A stretch of DNA of 33,239 nt from Natrinema gari JCM 14663 (GTDB taxonomy: Archaea; Halobacteriota; Halobacteria; Halobacteriales; Natrialbaceae), in assembly GCF_000337175.1 (NCBI RefSeq), contig NZ_AOIJ01000053.1:1-33239 (forward strand), read 5' to 3'. Below the pieces are notes generated by a model that saw only the letters and a program-made list of their open reading frames with translations, did not search any database and was not told the DNA's origin. Of the stretch, positions 1-8,092 are shown piece by piece. Position numbers and translations under genes: made by a program. Within the stretch, counting starts at the first letter, position 1, and each line of letters begins with the position of its first letter.

Positions 1-20
1 GAGATGTGTATAAGAGACAG
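1..20. other. Tn5/Nextera mosaic-end adapter (artefact)
   Basis: Bases 2-20 are the 19-bp Tn5 mosaic end used in tagmentation libraries. It is not genomic. An ORF reading through it begins with the peptide MCIRDR, a familiar artefact in protein databases. Real sequence starts at base 21. Confidence 0.97.
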
Positions 21-197
21 GCCTCGAACCACATCCACGAGGCGTAGCCGTTCGGACGGACGGCCCCTCTCGGCGTCGGTCCGGCGGCTGGTCGGAGTCG
101 AGAGTGTGGGCCGACAGCGCTTGTCGAGTCGCTCAGTCGCTCGGAAAATCGGTCTCGCTCGGAGAAGTGCGGCGTTCGGTCAGAAGAGCGCGCGACG

Positions 198-250
198 CCC
201 GCGAGCGACTACGCTTGCTCGCGGGTCACTGTGTTCCCGCTCGCGTAGTC
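198..250. repeat. Overlapping, mutually exclusive inverted repeats
   Basis: CCCGCGAGC (198-206) pairs perfectly with GCTCGCGGG (217-225). GACTACGC (207-214) pairs with GCGTAGTC (243-250). The two stems share the region around 207-225, so only one can form at a time. They lie just beyond the stop codon of the sulfurtransferase at 281, so a terminator or 3'-end processing element is possible. The rest of 21-280 holds no supportable gene. Confidence 0.5.
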
Positions 251-280
251 ACCCAGCTTCGTCCTGCCCAGGCGCTCGCG

Positions 281-1147
281 TTAGTCGTCGGCGCTGCCAG
301 TCTCGATCGGTGCACTGACGAGATTGCCCCACTCGGTCCAGGACCCGTCGTAGTTGACGGCGTCCTCGTAGCCGAGCAGTTCGTGGAGCGCGAACCACGC
401 GACCGAGGAGCGCTCGCCGATGCGGCAGTAGGCGACGGTCGTCTCGTCGCCGGTGATGCCCTCCTCGGCGTAGAGGTCCTCGAGTTCCGCGCGGTCCTTG
501 AACGTGCCGTCGGCGTTGGTCACGGCCGCCCAGGAGATGTTCTTCGCGCCGGGGATGTGGCCGCCGCGCTGGGCGGTCTCTTGCAGGCCGGAGGGCGCGA
601 GGATCTCGCCGGAGAACTCCTCGGGCGAGCGAACGTCGACCAGCGGGACGCCACGCTCGATCGCGTTTTCGACGTCCTCTCGGTAGGCGCGGATGCTCTC
701 GCGCGGCCCGGCGGCGTCGTACTCGGTCGCCGAGAAGTCGGGCTCTTCGTCCGTGGTCGGATAGTCGTTCTCGAGCCAGTATTCGCGGCCGCCGTCGAGC
801 AGGTACACCTCGTCGTGACCGTAGTATTTGAACTGCCAGTAGGTGTAGGCGGCGAACCAGTTTGAGTTGTCACCGTAGAGGACGACCGTATCGTCCTCGC
901 TGATGCCGTGGCTGCCGAGGAGGTCCTCGAAGTCCGCCTTCTCGAGGATGTCGCGCTGTGTCTGGTCCTGCAGTTGGGTTTCCCAGTTGAATCCGATCGC
1001 GCCGGGCGCGTGTTCGTCTTCGTAGGCTTCCGTGTCGACGTCGACTTCGACCAGTCGGTGGTCGGAATCGTCGTCCTGGAAGTCGTCAAGTCGGTCAGCG
1101 ACCCAGTCGGCCGTGACGAGTACGTCGTTGGCGTAGTCGGTTGCCAT
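281..1147 (-). CDS. Thiosulfate/3-mercaptopyruvate sulfurtransferase (tandem rhodanese)
   Basis: The 288-residue protein has two rhodanese domains, about residues 8-135 (inactive) and 150-283 (catalytic). The active-site loop is C241-R-I-G-E-R-S-S, the classic CRxGxR(S) persulfide loop, preceded by the typical HIPGAKNI segment near residue 197. Such enzymes move sulfane sulfur from thiosulfate or mercaptopyruvate to cyanide or thiol acceptors in the cytoplasm. The ATG at 1147 was chosen over an in-frame ATG at 1174. It gives the family N-terminus (MATDYANDVLVTADWVADRL) and sits just downstream of a TATA-like element at 1181-1190. It is divergent from a second sulfurtransferase. The exact sulfur donor cannot be read from the sequence. 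Confidence 0.93.
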   Translation of the reverse strand: MATDYANDVLVTADWVADRLDDFQDDDSDHRLVEVDVDTEAYEDEHAPGAIGFNWETQLQDQTQRDILEKADFEDLLGSHGISEDDTVVLYGDNSNWFAAYTYWQFKYYGHDEVYLLDGGREYWLENDYPTTDEEPDFSATEYDAAGPRESIRAYREDVENAIERGVPLVDVRSPEEFSGEILAPSGLQETAQRGGHIPGAKNISWAAVTNADGTFKDRAELEDLYAEEGITGDETTVAYCRIGERSSVAWFALHELLGYEDAVNYDGSWTEWGNLVSAPIETGSADD

Positions 1148-1180
1148 ACCCGTCCCTACAATGGCATCACACAAATGAAC

Positions 1181-1190
1181 TTCTTAACCG
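1181..1190 (-). promoter_or_regulatory. TATA-like element for the 281-1147 sulfurtransferase
   Basis: On the minus strand the sequence reads CGGTTAAGAA. Transcription would start about 26 nt downstream, near 1159, leaving a leader of around 12 nt before the ATG at 1147. This is the common archaeal arrangement. The remainder of the 279-bp divergent region (1148-1426) shows no clear promoter for the rightward gene. Confidence 0.5.
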
Positions 1191-1426
1191 GACAAATCGG
1201 ACACCGGTCGACCCTGCCGGAAAGAATTGCCGATTCGATCGGAGCCGATCGTAATAGCCGTTCGTACAGCGACTGTATTCGACGCAGTCGCGACGAATCG
1301 GCGATCCGTCGAGCGAGACGGGGCGGGACCCCCACCAAGAATCAGCAAGCATTGCCACCGTCCCGGTAGCCGCGAATCCGGCCGAAACCGGTGCGTACTC
1401 GAGTCTCCGCTCCGAACGGCGGGGTA

Positions 1427-2236
1427 ATGGACGACTCTGTCGTCGTGTCCCCCGACTGGCTCGCATCGCATCTGGACGATCCCGCCGTGCGCATCGTCGA
1501 CGTCAGGGACGCCTGGGAATTCGACGGGATCGGGCACCTCCCCGGTGCGGTGAACGTCCCGTTCGACAGCTACCGCGACGAGAGCGACGTCGACCGCGGG
1601 ACCCTGCCGGGTGCCGACGCCTTCGCCGACCTGCTCGGCAACGCGGGTCTCAGCCCTGACGACACGATCGTCGCCTACGACGACACCCACGGCGTCTTCG
1701 CCGCCCGGTTCGTGCTCACCGCGCTCGAGTACGGCCACGAGGACGTCCGCCTGCTCGATGGTGACTACAGCGCCTGGAACCGGGCGTACGAAACCACGTC
1801 CGAGACTACCGTCCTCGAGCCGACCGACTACGAGCCCGATCCGCTCGCGCCCGACGAAAGTCCGCTGGTCGGCTTCGACGCCGTCGCCGACGCCCTCGAG
1901 CGCGACGCCGTCGTCGTCGACACGCGCGAACGTGAGGAGTTCGAGGAGGCGCGTCTGCCGGGTGCCGTGCGGTTCGACTGGCGCGAGGTCGTCGACGACG
2001 AGACCCGCCGGTTGAAACCCGAGGCCGAACTCGAGGCCGTGCTGGCCGCACACGGCATCACGCCGGACTGCGAGATCGTCCTCTACTGCAACACCGCGCG
2101 GCGGATCAGTCACACCTACGTCGTGCTCACGGCGTTGGGGTACGAGGACGTCCGCTTCTACGAGGGCAGTCTCACCGAGTGGCTCGCCAACGACGGCGAG
2201 GTCGAAACCGGACCGGTGTCGGCGTCCGAGAAGTAA
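1427..2236 (+). CDS. Sulfurtransferase, tandem rhodanese, second paralogue
   Basis: The 269-residue protein has two rhodanese domains, about residues 6-125 and 145-260. The N-terminal copy keeps the VDVRDAWEF and GHLPGAVNVP motifs but lacks a catalytic Cys. The C-terminal copy has C221-N-T-A-R-R-I-S as its active-site loop. That loop differs from the CRIGERSS loop of the neighbour, so donor preference may differ. The ATG at 1427 was chosen because the domain begins at once (MDDSVVVSPDWLASHL); the in-frame GTG at 1391 would add 12 unlikely residues. The gene is divergent from the paralogue at 281-1147, and the two are only distantly similar overall. Assignment to thiosulfate versus mercaptopyruvate is not possible from sequence alone. 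Confidence 0.92.
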   Translation: MDDSVVVSPDWLASHLDDPAVRIVDVRDAWEFDGIGHLPGAVNVPFDSYRDESDVDRGTLPGADAFADLLGNAGLSPDDTIVAYDDTHGVFAARFVLTALEYGHEDVRLLDGDYSAWNRAYETTSETTVLEPTDYEPDPLAPDESPLVGFDAVADALERDAVVVDTREREEFEEARLPGAVRFDWREVVDDETRRLKPEAELEAVLAAHGITPDCEIVLYCNTARRISHTYVVLTALGYEDVRFYEGSLTEWLANDGEVETGPVSASEK

Positions 2237-2303
2237 CCGACGGACAGCGACCCGCTGTGTCTCCGACCGGAGTGTCGGGCTCGGACAGTCGCGTGGCTCG
2301 CGC

Positions 2304-2525
2304 CTAGAGCCAGTCGTCGTCGGACTCGTCCGATGTGGCTTCCCTGTAGGTCTCGACCGCCTCCGCGAGGTTCTCGAGGGCTTCTGCCGGCGTCTGTCCC
2401 TGACTCGAGACGCCGGTTGCCTCGTCGTCGGCGATGTGGAGGCCGTGGTCGTTGACTCGCATGGTCACGTCCGCGTCCTCGAGCCCCTCGTACTCCGAAG
2501 GGTCGACGTCTGCGTCGGAACTCAT
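2304..2525 (-). CDS. HicB-like small protein, no HicA partner
   Basis: The 73-residue acidic protein has one HicB-type half-fold. Short beta strands (VTMRVNDHGLHIADDEATGV) are followed by the helix QTPAEALENLAEAVETYRE at residues 44-62, the hallmark of HicB antitoxins (GxTxEEALxNxxEAIxxY). No DNA-binding domain and no HicA toxin ORF are visible on either side, so it is an orphan. The start at 2525 (MSSDADVDPS) was preferred over 2552, which lacks any family-like sequence. A TATA-like GTATTTGA (about 2549-2556, minus strand) would make the mRNA nearly leaderless. It is divergent from SRP54 across 176 bp. In haloarchaea such proteins may be stand-alone regulators; toxin control is not supported here. 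Confidence 0.75.
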   Translation of the reverse strand: MSSDADVDPSEYEGLEDADVTMRVNDHGLHIADDEATGVSSQGQTPAEALENLAEAVETYREATSDESDDDWL

Positions 2526-2660
2526 AGGCGAGGATTGGCGCGCTCGAGTCAAATACGCATCGACGCCGCCGCGCCCGCTCGATCGCCCGAGGACTACGAG
2601 GTCTCGGGGTGGCGACGGACACGGGCCGCCACCGATCGGGAGCCGCGGGAACGTGTACAG

Positions 2661-2676
2661 TAGAAAAAGCCTTTAA
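2661..2676 (+). promoter_or_regulatory. SRP54 promoter (TATA region)
   Basis: The A-rich TAGAAAAAGCCTTTAA block sits 26-40 nt before the ATG at 2702. With archaeal TATA-to-start spacing of about 26 nt from the TTTAA part (2672-2676), the transcript would begin at about 2700, essentially leaderless. Confidence 0.55.
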
Positions 2677-2701
2677 CGCCATCGCCCCGTAGACTGGGCA
2701 A

Positions 2702-4096
2702 ATGGTACTCGACGATCTCGGGAGTTCTCTGCGGGGCACCTTGGACAAGCTCCGCGGGAAGTCGCGACTCAGCGAGGAAGACATCGAGGAGATCGTCAAG
2801 GAGATCCAGCGATCGCTGCTCTCCGCCGACGTCGACGTCTCGCTCGTGATGGAGCTGTCGGACAACATCAAAGACCGGGCCCTCGAGGAGGAACCCCCCG
2901 CCGGCACGCCGGCGCGGGACTTCGTCCTCCGGATCGTCTACGAGGAGTTGGTCGATCTCATCGGTGACTCGACCGAACTGCCGCTCGAGGAACAGACGAT
3001 CCTGCTGGCGGGCCTGCAAGGGTCGGGGAAGACGACCTCCGCCGCGAAGATGGCGTGGTGGTTCTCGACGAAGGGGTTGCGTCCGGCGGTCATCCAGACC
3101 GACACCTTCCGGCCCGGTGCCTACCAGCAGGCCGAGGAAATGGCCGGCCGCGCCGAGGTCGACTTCTACGGCAACCCGGACAACGACGATCCGGTCGAGA
3201 TCGCCCGGAAAGGCCTCGAGGAGACCAGCGATGCCGACGTTCACATCGTGGACACGGCGGGTCGCCACGCGTTGGAGGAGGACCTGATCGACGAGATCGA
3301 GCAGATCGAGGGCGTCGTCGAGCCCGACACGTCCCTGCTCGTCTTGGACGCCGCGATCGGGCAGGGGGCGAAAGACCAGGCCCAGCAGTTCGACGAGTCG
3401 ATCGGTATCGACGGCGTCGTCATCACGAAACTCGACGGGACGGCGAAAGGTGGCGGTGCGTTGACCGCCGTCGACCAGACCGACTCCTCGATCGCCTTCC
3501 TCGGGACCGGCGAGGAGGTCCAGGACATCGAGCGCTTCGAACCCGACGGCTTCATTTCGCGGCTGCTCGGCATGGGCGATCTCAGCCAGCTCGCCGAGCG
3601 CGTCGAGCGGGCGATGGAGGAGACCGATATCGAGGAGGACGACTGGGACCCCGAGGACATGTTGCAGGGCCAGTTCACCCTGAACGACATGCAAAAGCAG
3701 ATGGAGGCGATGAACAACATGGGGCCGCTCGATCAGGTGATGGACATGATCCCCGGGCTCGGTGGCGGGATCAAAGATCAACTCCCCGACGACGCGATGG
3801 ACGTCACTCAGGAGCGAATGCGAACCTTTACCGTCATCATGGACTCGATGACGGAGGCCGAAAAGGAGTACCCCAAGGCGATCGGCGCGAGTCAGATCGA
3901 GCGCATCGCCCGCGGTTCGGGGACCGACGAGGAACAGGTCCGGGAACTGCTCCAGCAGTACAAGATGATGGAGCGCACGATGAAGCAGTTCCAGGGCATG
4001 GGCTCCGAACAGGAGATGCAGCGCATGATGAAACAGATGCAACAGGGCGGCGGTGGCGGTGGCGGCGGCATGGGCGGCATGGGACCGTTCGGATAA
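2702..4096 (+). CDS. srp54: Signal recognition particle protein SRP54 (Ffh)
   Basis: The 464-residue GTPase of the signal recognition particle binds 7S RNA and hydrophobic signal sequences and delivers ribosomes to FtsY at the membrane. The helical N domain spans residues 1-95. The G domain carries G1 GLQGSGKTT (104-112), [10 protein letters not shown] (134-143), G3 DTAGR (184-188), G4 TKLD (242-245) and the closing loop GTGE (268-271). The methionine-rich M domain spans about 325-435. The C-terminus is an unusual Gly/Met tail with eight consecutive glycines (about 449-464). The acidic character is strong, as in halophiles. Neighbours are unrelated in function and the gene appears to have its own promoter. 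Confidence 0.98.
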   Translation: MVLDDLGSSLRGTLDKLRGKSRLSEEDIEEIVKEIQRSLLSADVDVSLVMELSDNIKDRALEEEPPAGTPARDFVLRIVYEELVDLIGDSTELPLEEQTILLAGLQGSGKTTSAAKMAWWFSTKGLRPAVIQTDTFRPGAYQQAEEMAGRAEVDFYGNPDNDDPVEIARKGLEETSDADVHIVDTAGRHALEEDLIDEIEQIEGVVEPDTSLLVLDAAIGQGAKDQAQQFDESIGIDGVVITKLDGTAKGGGALTAVDQTDSSIAFLGTGEEVQDIERFEPDGFISRLLGMGDLSQLAERVERAMEETDIEEDDWDPEDMLQGQFTLNDMQKQMEAMNNMGPLDQVMDMIPGLGGGIKDQLPDDAMDVTQERMRTFTVIMDSMTEAEKEYPKAIGASQIERIARGSGTDEEQVRELLQQYKMMERTMKQFQGMGSEQEMQRMMKQMQQGGGGGGGGMGGMGPFG

Positions 4097-4255
4097 CGCC
4101 GCGGATCGCCGCAGCCACTCTGGTCCGGTCGGCCGACCGCTCTCGGGCGGCCGCTGCACCCGACCTCGTCGCTCGTTCTCCATTGGACCTATCTGTTCTG
4201 TTATCGTTCTCCCTGCCAGTACGTTCATACACCCCTAGACCCATTCTCGAGTCGG

Positions 4256-5266
4256 ATGAACCGCCGACAGTATCTCGCACGAACCGGCACGGCCGGCGCT
4301 AGTGTCGGATTTCTCACCGGACTTGCGGGTTGTCTCGACGACCTGGGTGGGGCCGGCGACACGACCGACGACACGACTGACGCCGATGACGGCGCTGCCG
4401 ACAGTCGCGCCGGCGTCCGCGCGCTCGACCGCGCCGCCGGCGATCTGAACACCGCCGCGCTGGCACTGGACGAACTCGACGATCTCGAGGACCCCAGCGC
4501 GGTCGAGTTCGATCCCTCGGAACCGCGGGCTCGGCTCGCCGACGGTCGGGACCACCTCGAAACGGCCGCGGCCGAACTGGGGGATGACCGTGCGGCCGAC
4601 ATCGACACGCTGCGGTCGTACGCCGACGCGCTCGAGGGGCTGGTCGCGGTCACTGTGACCGTCACCGACGAGGGGCTTTCCAAGGACGTCGATACCGTCA
4701 CCACGGCGCTCGAAACGGAGCGCGGGATCGAGGAAGCGAGCACGACGGTCGGCGACCGTCACGCCGACATCGCCGCCGCCGGCGAGCGGTTGGCCGAGGT
4801 GGACGCGACGATTCAGGGGATCGACGCCGACAGGCTCGACGCGCTGGCCGACGTACCGCGGACCGATCTCGAGGAGGGAGCGACCGCCCTCGACGAGGTC
4901 GTGACGCCCCTCGAGACGCTGGCCGCGGCGTACGACACGACACTGGGCGACGCGGGATACGGCGCGCTCGACCGCGGTCGGGACCACCTGGACGAGGCGG
5001 CGTACGAGGATGCTCGGGACGAATTCTCGACCGCCGAATCGACGGTTTCGGACGCGCACCAGCGCCTCGAGAACGGAACGGCGGACGCGCCCGACGGACT
5101 CGTCGGCCACTTCGAGACGGCCACGTGTCAGACGGGCCATCTGACGGACGCGGCGGCGGCATTTGCCGACGCGGCGACCGCTTCGGCGGAGCGGGACCCG
5201 GCGGCGAGCGACCACCGGAGCGAGGCCGAAGCCGCCCTCGACCGGATCGGGGACTGTTCGGACTGA
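4256..5266 (+). CDS. Tat-exported lipoprotein of unknown function
   Basis: The 336-residue protein begins NRRQYLARTGTAGASVGF, a twin-arginine signal. A lipobox LAGC follows with Cys26 as the likely lipid-modified residue, so the mature protein is probably anchored to the outer face of the membrane. After a Thr/Asp-rich linker (27-55), the remainder is Ala/Asp/Glu-rich and predicted to be mostly long helices. It has repeated patterns such as LDDLEDP, RLADGRDHLETAAAEL and RGRDHLDEAAYEDARDEF that suggest a helical bundle. Two further cysteines lie near the C-terminus (in TATCQTGH and the last residues GDCSD) and could form a disulfide. No catalytic motif is seen. The ATG at 4256 is fixed by the Tat motif. 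It is convergent with the CBS-MaoC gene, with only 4 bp between stop codons. Confidence 0.85.
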   Translation: MNRRQYLARTGTAGASVGFLTGLAGCLDDLGGAGDTTDDTTDADDGAADSRAGVRALDRAAGDLNTAALALDELDDLEDPSAVEFDPSEPRARLADGRDHLETAAAELGDDRAADIDTLRSYADALEGLVAVTVTVTDEGLSKDVDTVTTALETERGIEEASTTVGDRHADIAAAGERLAEVDATIQGIDADRLDALADVPRTDLEEGATALDEVVTPLETLAAAYDTTLGDAGYGALDRGRDHLDEAAYEDARDEFSTAESTVSDAHQRLENGTADAPDGLVGHFETATCQTGHLTDAAAAFADAATASAERDPAASDHRSEAEAALDRIGDCSD

Positions 5267-5270
5267 CTCC

Positions 5271-6206
5271 CTACTGGGCCGGCGTCGCGTCGTCCTCGCG
5301 GACCGCCATCGGTGGGAGGTCGTCGACGAGAACCACCGCACTGCCGTCGAGAACGACGGTTCCGTCGCCGTCGGTCACGGTCGTCTCGATCCGGTACTTC
5401 GCGTGGCCGAGGTCCTCGACGATCTCGCACACGGCGGTCGCGTCCGCCCCGATCGAGAGCGGTGCGCGGAAGCTACTCTCCTGTGAGAGATAGATCGTCA
5501 GTCCCGGGAGCCGGGCGAGGGCCGCGCTGATCAGCCCGGTCGCGAGGACGCCGTGCACGATTCGCTCCCCGAAACGGGTCTCGGCCGCGTAGGCCGCGTC
5601 GAGATGCACCCGGTTCGTATCGCCCGTCACTTCCGCGAAGGCCTCGACCTCGGCGTCGGAGATCGTTTTCGAGAACCGGGCGATGTCGCCCACCGAGACG
5701 GTCGTCTCGTCCGCACCGTGGTATTCGAACGTCCAGTCGTCTCGCTCGTAGAGGGTGTCGGTCCGCACCCGCTGTCGAGGCGGCTGCTCGCGCGTGTCCG
5801 TGGCGCGGCGGACGAGCTGGGGCACGTAGTAGGAGAGTTCGATCGTCGTGACGATCCCCACCAGCTCGGTCGCGTCGTCGTCGCCCGAGACGACCGGTAA
5901 GTGTTCGATGTCCGTCGTGCGACACCGCTCGACGGCGTCGACGATCGAGGCGGTCGCTTCGATCGTCGTCAGCGGCGTCGACATGATCTCACGGAGCTCG
6001 AGCCCGCCGAGGTCCGTCCGGTCACAGAGGTGCGCGACGAAATCACCCTCGGTGACGATGCCGACCGGTTCGCCGTCCCGGACGACGACCACGGAACTGA
6101 CGCCCTCGTCGCACACCAGCGTCGCCGCCTCGGTCGCTGTTGCGTCGGGCGAAGCGGTGACGACGTCCTCGAGCATGACCTCCGCGATGGGTATCGTGTC
6201 GTGCAT
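5271..6206 (-). CDS. CBS-pair / MaoC-like hot-dog dehydratase fusion
   Basis: The 311-residue protein joins two families. Residues 5-130 form a CBS pair (AEVMLEDVVTASPDATATEA, then REIMSTPLTTIEATASIVDA), which in other proteins binds adenosyl ligands. Residues 165-298 form a MaoC/R-hydratase domain with the catalytic pattern D196-TNRV-H201, followed by FGERIVHGVLATGLISAAL, as in (R)-specific enoyl-CoA hydratases (D-x4-H). The most direct inference is a 3-hydroxyacyl-CoA dehydratase or hydratase whose activity is sensed or gated by adenine nucleotides. Residues 131-165 are the linker. A TATA-like element at 6229-6234 would give a leaderless mRNA. The substrate is unknown and no fatty-acid or PHA genes are nearby. 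Confidence 0.9.
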   Translation of the reverse strand: MHDTIPIAEVMLEDVVTASPDATATEAATLVCDEGVSSVVVVRDGEPVGIVTEGDFVAHLCDRTDLGGLELREIMSTPLTTIEATASIVDAVERCRTTDIEHLPVVSGDDDATELVGIVTTIELSYYVPQLVRRATDTREQPPRQRVRTDTLYERDDWTFEYHGADETTVSVGDIARFSKTISDAEVEAFAEVTGDTNRVHLDAAYAAETRFGERIVHGVLATGLISAALARLPGLTIYLSQESSFRAPLSIGADATAVCEIVEDLGHAKYRIETTVTDGDGTVVLDGSAVVLVDDLPPMAVREDDATPAQ

Positions 6207-6228
6207 TTGACGCCACTACGTGCGCGAG

Positions 6229-6234
6229 ATATAT
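6229..6234 (-). promoter_or_regulatory. TATA element for the CBS-MaoC gene
   Basis: GATATATCTC on the minus strand is centred about 26 nt upstream of the ATG at 6206. This predicts transcription starting at or next to the start codon. Confidence 0.55.
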
Positions 6235-6303
6235 CGTTCCTCGCCCCCGTCACGACTCGTGTCCCATTCGAGAGCCGCAATGATCGCAGTACGCGTCGGG
6301 TTT

Positions 6304-6717
6304 TCAGGCGTCGACCGGCCGCCCGTCTTCGGTCGGCGGTGCGATGTGATCGACGTACGCCTCGAGGCTGGGTTCCTCGACGCGGACTCGAACGGCGATC
6401 TCGCCGAGTTCGTCCGGTTTACCCACGGAGAAGTTGACGTACTCCTCGAAGGCCGCCTGCTTTTTGAGCGCAAACGAGAAGGTGTCGCCCTCGCGATTGG
6501 CGAAGAACTCGCCGCGGGCGGTATCGAGGATCTCCTGTCGGTGGAGCAACTCCGAGAAGTGATCGAGCGCGTGGGCCTCGGCCCTGATCTCGCCGAACTC
6601 CTCCTCGATGTCGGCGGTGGGAAAGACGTTGGCCACGGCGTCGAGCACGCGACTCGTGACCTCGGTATCATAGACCGGTGCCGTGATCTCGACGTCGACG
6701 CGGTAGATTTCGCTCAT
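6304..6717 (-). CDS. UPF0201 family RNA-binding-like protein
   Basis: The 137-residue protein starts MSEIYRVDVEITAPVYDTEV and contains the conserved SFALKKQAAFEEYVNF segment of UPF0201 (COG1325-type, archaeal RNA-binding/exosome-associated fold related to ribosomal L5). Its start codon overlaps the stop of the upstream UPF0200 gene in an ATGA arrangement (6714-6717), so the two are co-translated. In some archaea the same two families are fused into one protein, which supports a joint role. The biochemical function is unproved. Confidence 0.85.
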   Translation of the reverse strand: MSEIYRVDVEITAPVYDTEVTSRVLDAVANVFPTADIEEEFGEIRAEAHALDHFSELLHRQEILDTARGEFFANREGDTFSFALKKQAAFEEYVNFSVGKPDELGEIAVRVRVEEPSLEAYVDHIAPPTEDGRPVDA

Positions 6718-7298
6718 GGTTCCGATTCCGCTTCCGCTCGTTTCCGTCCGTCGGTTCCCGTCCGGATGACCGACCGGATCGCCTCGTGGAACGCTTCGAG
6801 CGAGTCGGTGTTCTCGACGACGACGTCCGCGCGGTCCATGGCCTCGTCCATCCCGAAGCCGCGTTCGCGCTCGTCGCGCGCCGCCAGTCCCTCGCCGCCG
6901 TCGCCCTCGCCCGCGTCCCGACCGCGCTCGTCGATCCGTTCGGCGCGGACCGCGAAGGGGGCCTCGATACTGACCAGCGTGAACGCGTCGCCGAACGCGT
7001 CCTCGAAGACATCGACCTCGACGCCGGAGCGGATCCCGTCGACCAGTACCGTCTCGTGTTGCTCGAGGCGGTCCTCGAGCATCGGCAGCGACCGCTCGGC
7101 GATCGCCGCCGGGCCGTCCTCCTCGCGCAGCGCCTGCGCGACCGTCCCGTGATCCTTCGCGGGATCGAGTCCGCGGTCGGCCGTTTCCTGGCGGACGACG
7201 TCGCCCATCGTCACCACCGGGATCCCGTCCTCGCGTGCGACGGTGGCGGCCTCTCCCTTGCCGCTCCCGGGGAGTCCCACCGTTCCGATGACGTGCAT
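6714..7298 (-). CDS. UPF0200 family P-loop kinase (dephospho-CoA kinase-like)
   Basis: The 194-residue protein opens with MHVIGTVGLPGSGKGEAA. Its Walker A GLPGSGKG is at residues 8-15, then TMGDVVRQE (31-39) and VLVDGIRSGVEVDVF (about 84-98), typical of nucleoside-monophosphate or CoaE-like kinases. UPF0200 members lack assigned substrates; similarity to dephospho-CoA kinase is weak. A DER/GxDGG-rich insertion near residues 120-140 (RGRDAGEGDGGEGLAARDER) is very hydrophilic. A TATA-like GTTTATGC about 26 nt upstream (7323-7330, minus strand) predicts a leaderless transcript that also carries the UPF0201 gene. Confidence 0.88.
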   Translation of the reverse strand: MHVIGTVGLPGSGKGEAATVAREDGIPVVTMGDVVRQETADRGLDPAKDHGTVAQALREEDGPAAIAERSLPMLEDRLEQHETVLVDGIRSGVEVDVFEDAFGDAFTLVSIEAPFAVRAERIDERGRDAGEGDGGEGLAARDERERGFGMDEAMDRADVVVENTDSLEAFHEAIRSVIRTGTDGRKRAEAESEP

Positions 7299-7459
7299 TG
7301 GCTCAACGTACCGGCGAGGCGTGCATAAACGCTGTGTTCGTCACACGGGGTAGACTGCACTGTCGTCCCATTCGCCGTTCGATCCTTCCCCGCTGTTTCC
7401 CTGCAACGGTTTTTACGTCATGGTCGATATTCGTTAGACAACACGGTGTCCGGACGGGA

Positions 7460-7738
7460 ATGAACGACGGTATTGTGGTCGGGCTTAGCATCGCCGTTCC
7501 ATTGCTGGTTATTCCAGCACGATCCGTCGTAGGGATCACGCCTTCGGACTATCACCTCCTCAATTGGTTTGGAATCACAACTCTCACACAGTGTCACGCC
7601 TTTGTCTCGCTGTCAGCCACTGTGACGACAGTGCTCGTCTCGGTCGGTCTCGGAGCGACAGTGCTTCTCCTCCACGATCTAGCTTTTCTTTTACTTCGTA
7701 CAACGGACGAAGACTCCGTGACCGTTTCCGCGCCGTAA
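7460..7738 (+). CDS. Possible small membrane protein, unknown
   Basis: The 92-residue ORF starts MNDGIVVGLSIAVPLLVIPA. It has hydrophobic stretches at about residues 5-24 and 52-78 (VTTVLVSVGLGATVLLLHDLAFLLL), consistent with two membrane helices, and a short acidic C-terminus. I do not recognise a family. It lies in a lower-GC stretch with less typical haloarchaeal codon use (more Ser, Thr and Cys, fewer Asp and Glu). A TTTTTACG element at about 7409-7416 could be its promoter. It could be a real accessory gene or a chance ORF. Confidence 0.4.
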   Translation: MNDGIVVGLSIAVPLLVIPARSVVGITPSDYHLLNWFGITTLTQCHAFVSLSATVTTVLVSVGLGATVLLLHDLAFLLLRTTDEDSVTVSAP

Positions 7739-8092
7739 ACGACGTTGCTTCCAGGCGATGGAGGGCGTTTTACCGTTGTGTCTGTGGGAAGATCACTGCT
7801 AGCCCGCTTTGGGAATCCCCAGTGTCTCGTCCTTATCCGTCCGCTATCGGTCCGGGTTCCCGTATCGAAACGACGCACGCGACGGTAGCAGTTCCGATCC
7901 GGAGGTCGAGTTCTAACGGCGGGCGATACCGGTCTCGATGGGAGCTGTCGTTTCAGGATGGAGCTCCGTTTCGGACGACACATCGGATCGCGTCGGGTAC
8001 TGATTCTCGGTCGACCATGGCCGCGAGAAGACGGTCGATCGCGATCGGAAATCCCAACCGCTTATACCGTTCCGTCGTGGAGTCGGACTCGA
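7739..8092. other. Gene-free stretch before tRNA-Arg
   Basis: No ORF here has haloarchaeal character. Those that exist are Ser/Arg-rich and non-acidic. Apart from a probable tRNA promoter at its right end, I see no repeat, RNA gene or terminator. Confidence 0.5.
8061..8066 (+). promoter_or_regulatory. TATA element of the tRNA-Arg gene
   Basis: CTTATA lies about 28 nt upstream of the mature tRNA 5' end at 8093, the usual position for an archaeal box A. Confidence 0.5.

Noticed and set aside
3055-4302. Long 415-codon frame over SRP54
   Set aside because: Arg/Gly-rich composition and complete overlap with the SRP54 frame; an out-of-frame shadow.
4256-5266. Substrate-binding lipoprotein of an ABC transporter
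   Set aside because: The helical, repeat-like body and the absence of permease or ATPase genes next to it do not fit a binding protein.
7594-7983. Reverse 129-codon frame in the gap before the tRNA
   Set aside because: Ser/Arg/Thr-rich and non-acidic, unlike genuine genes in the window.
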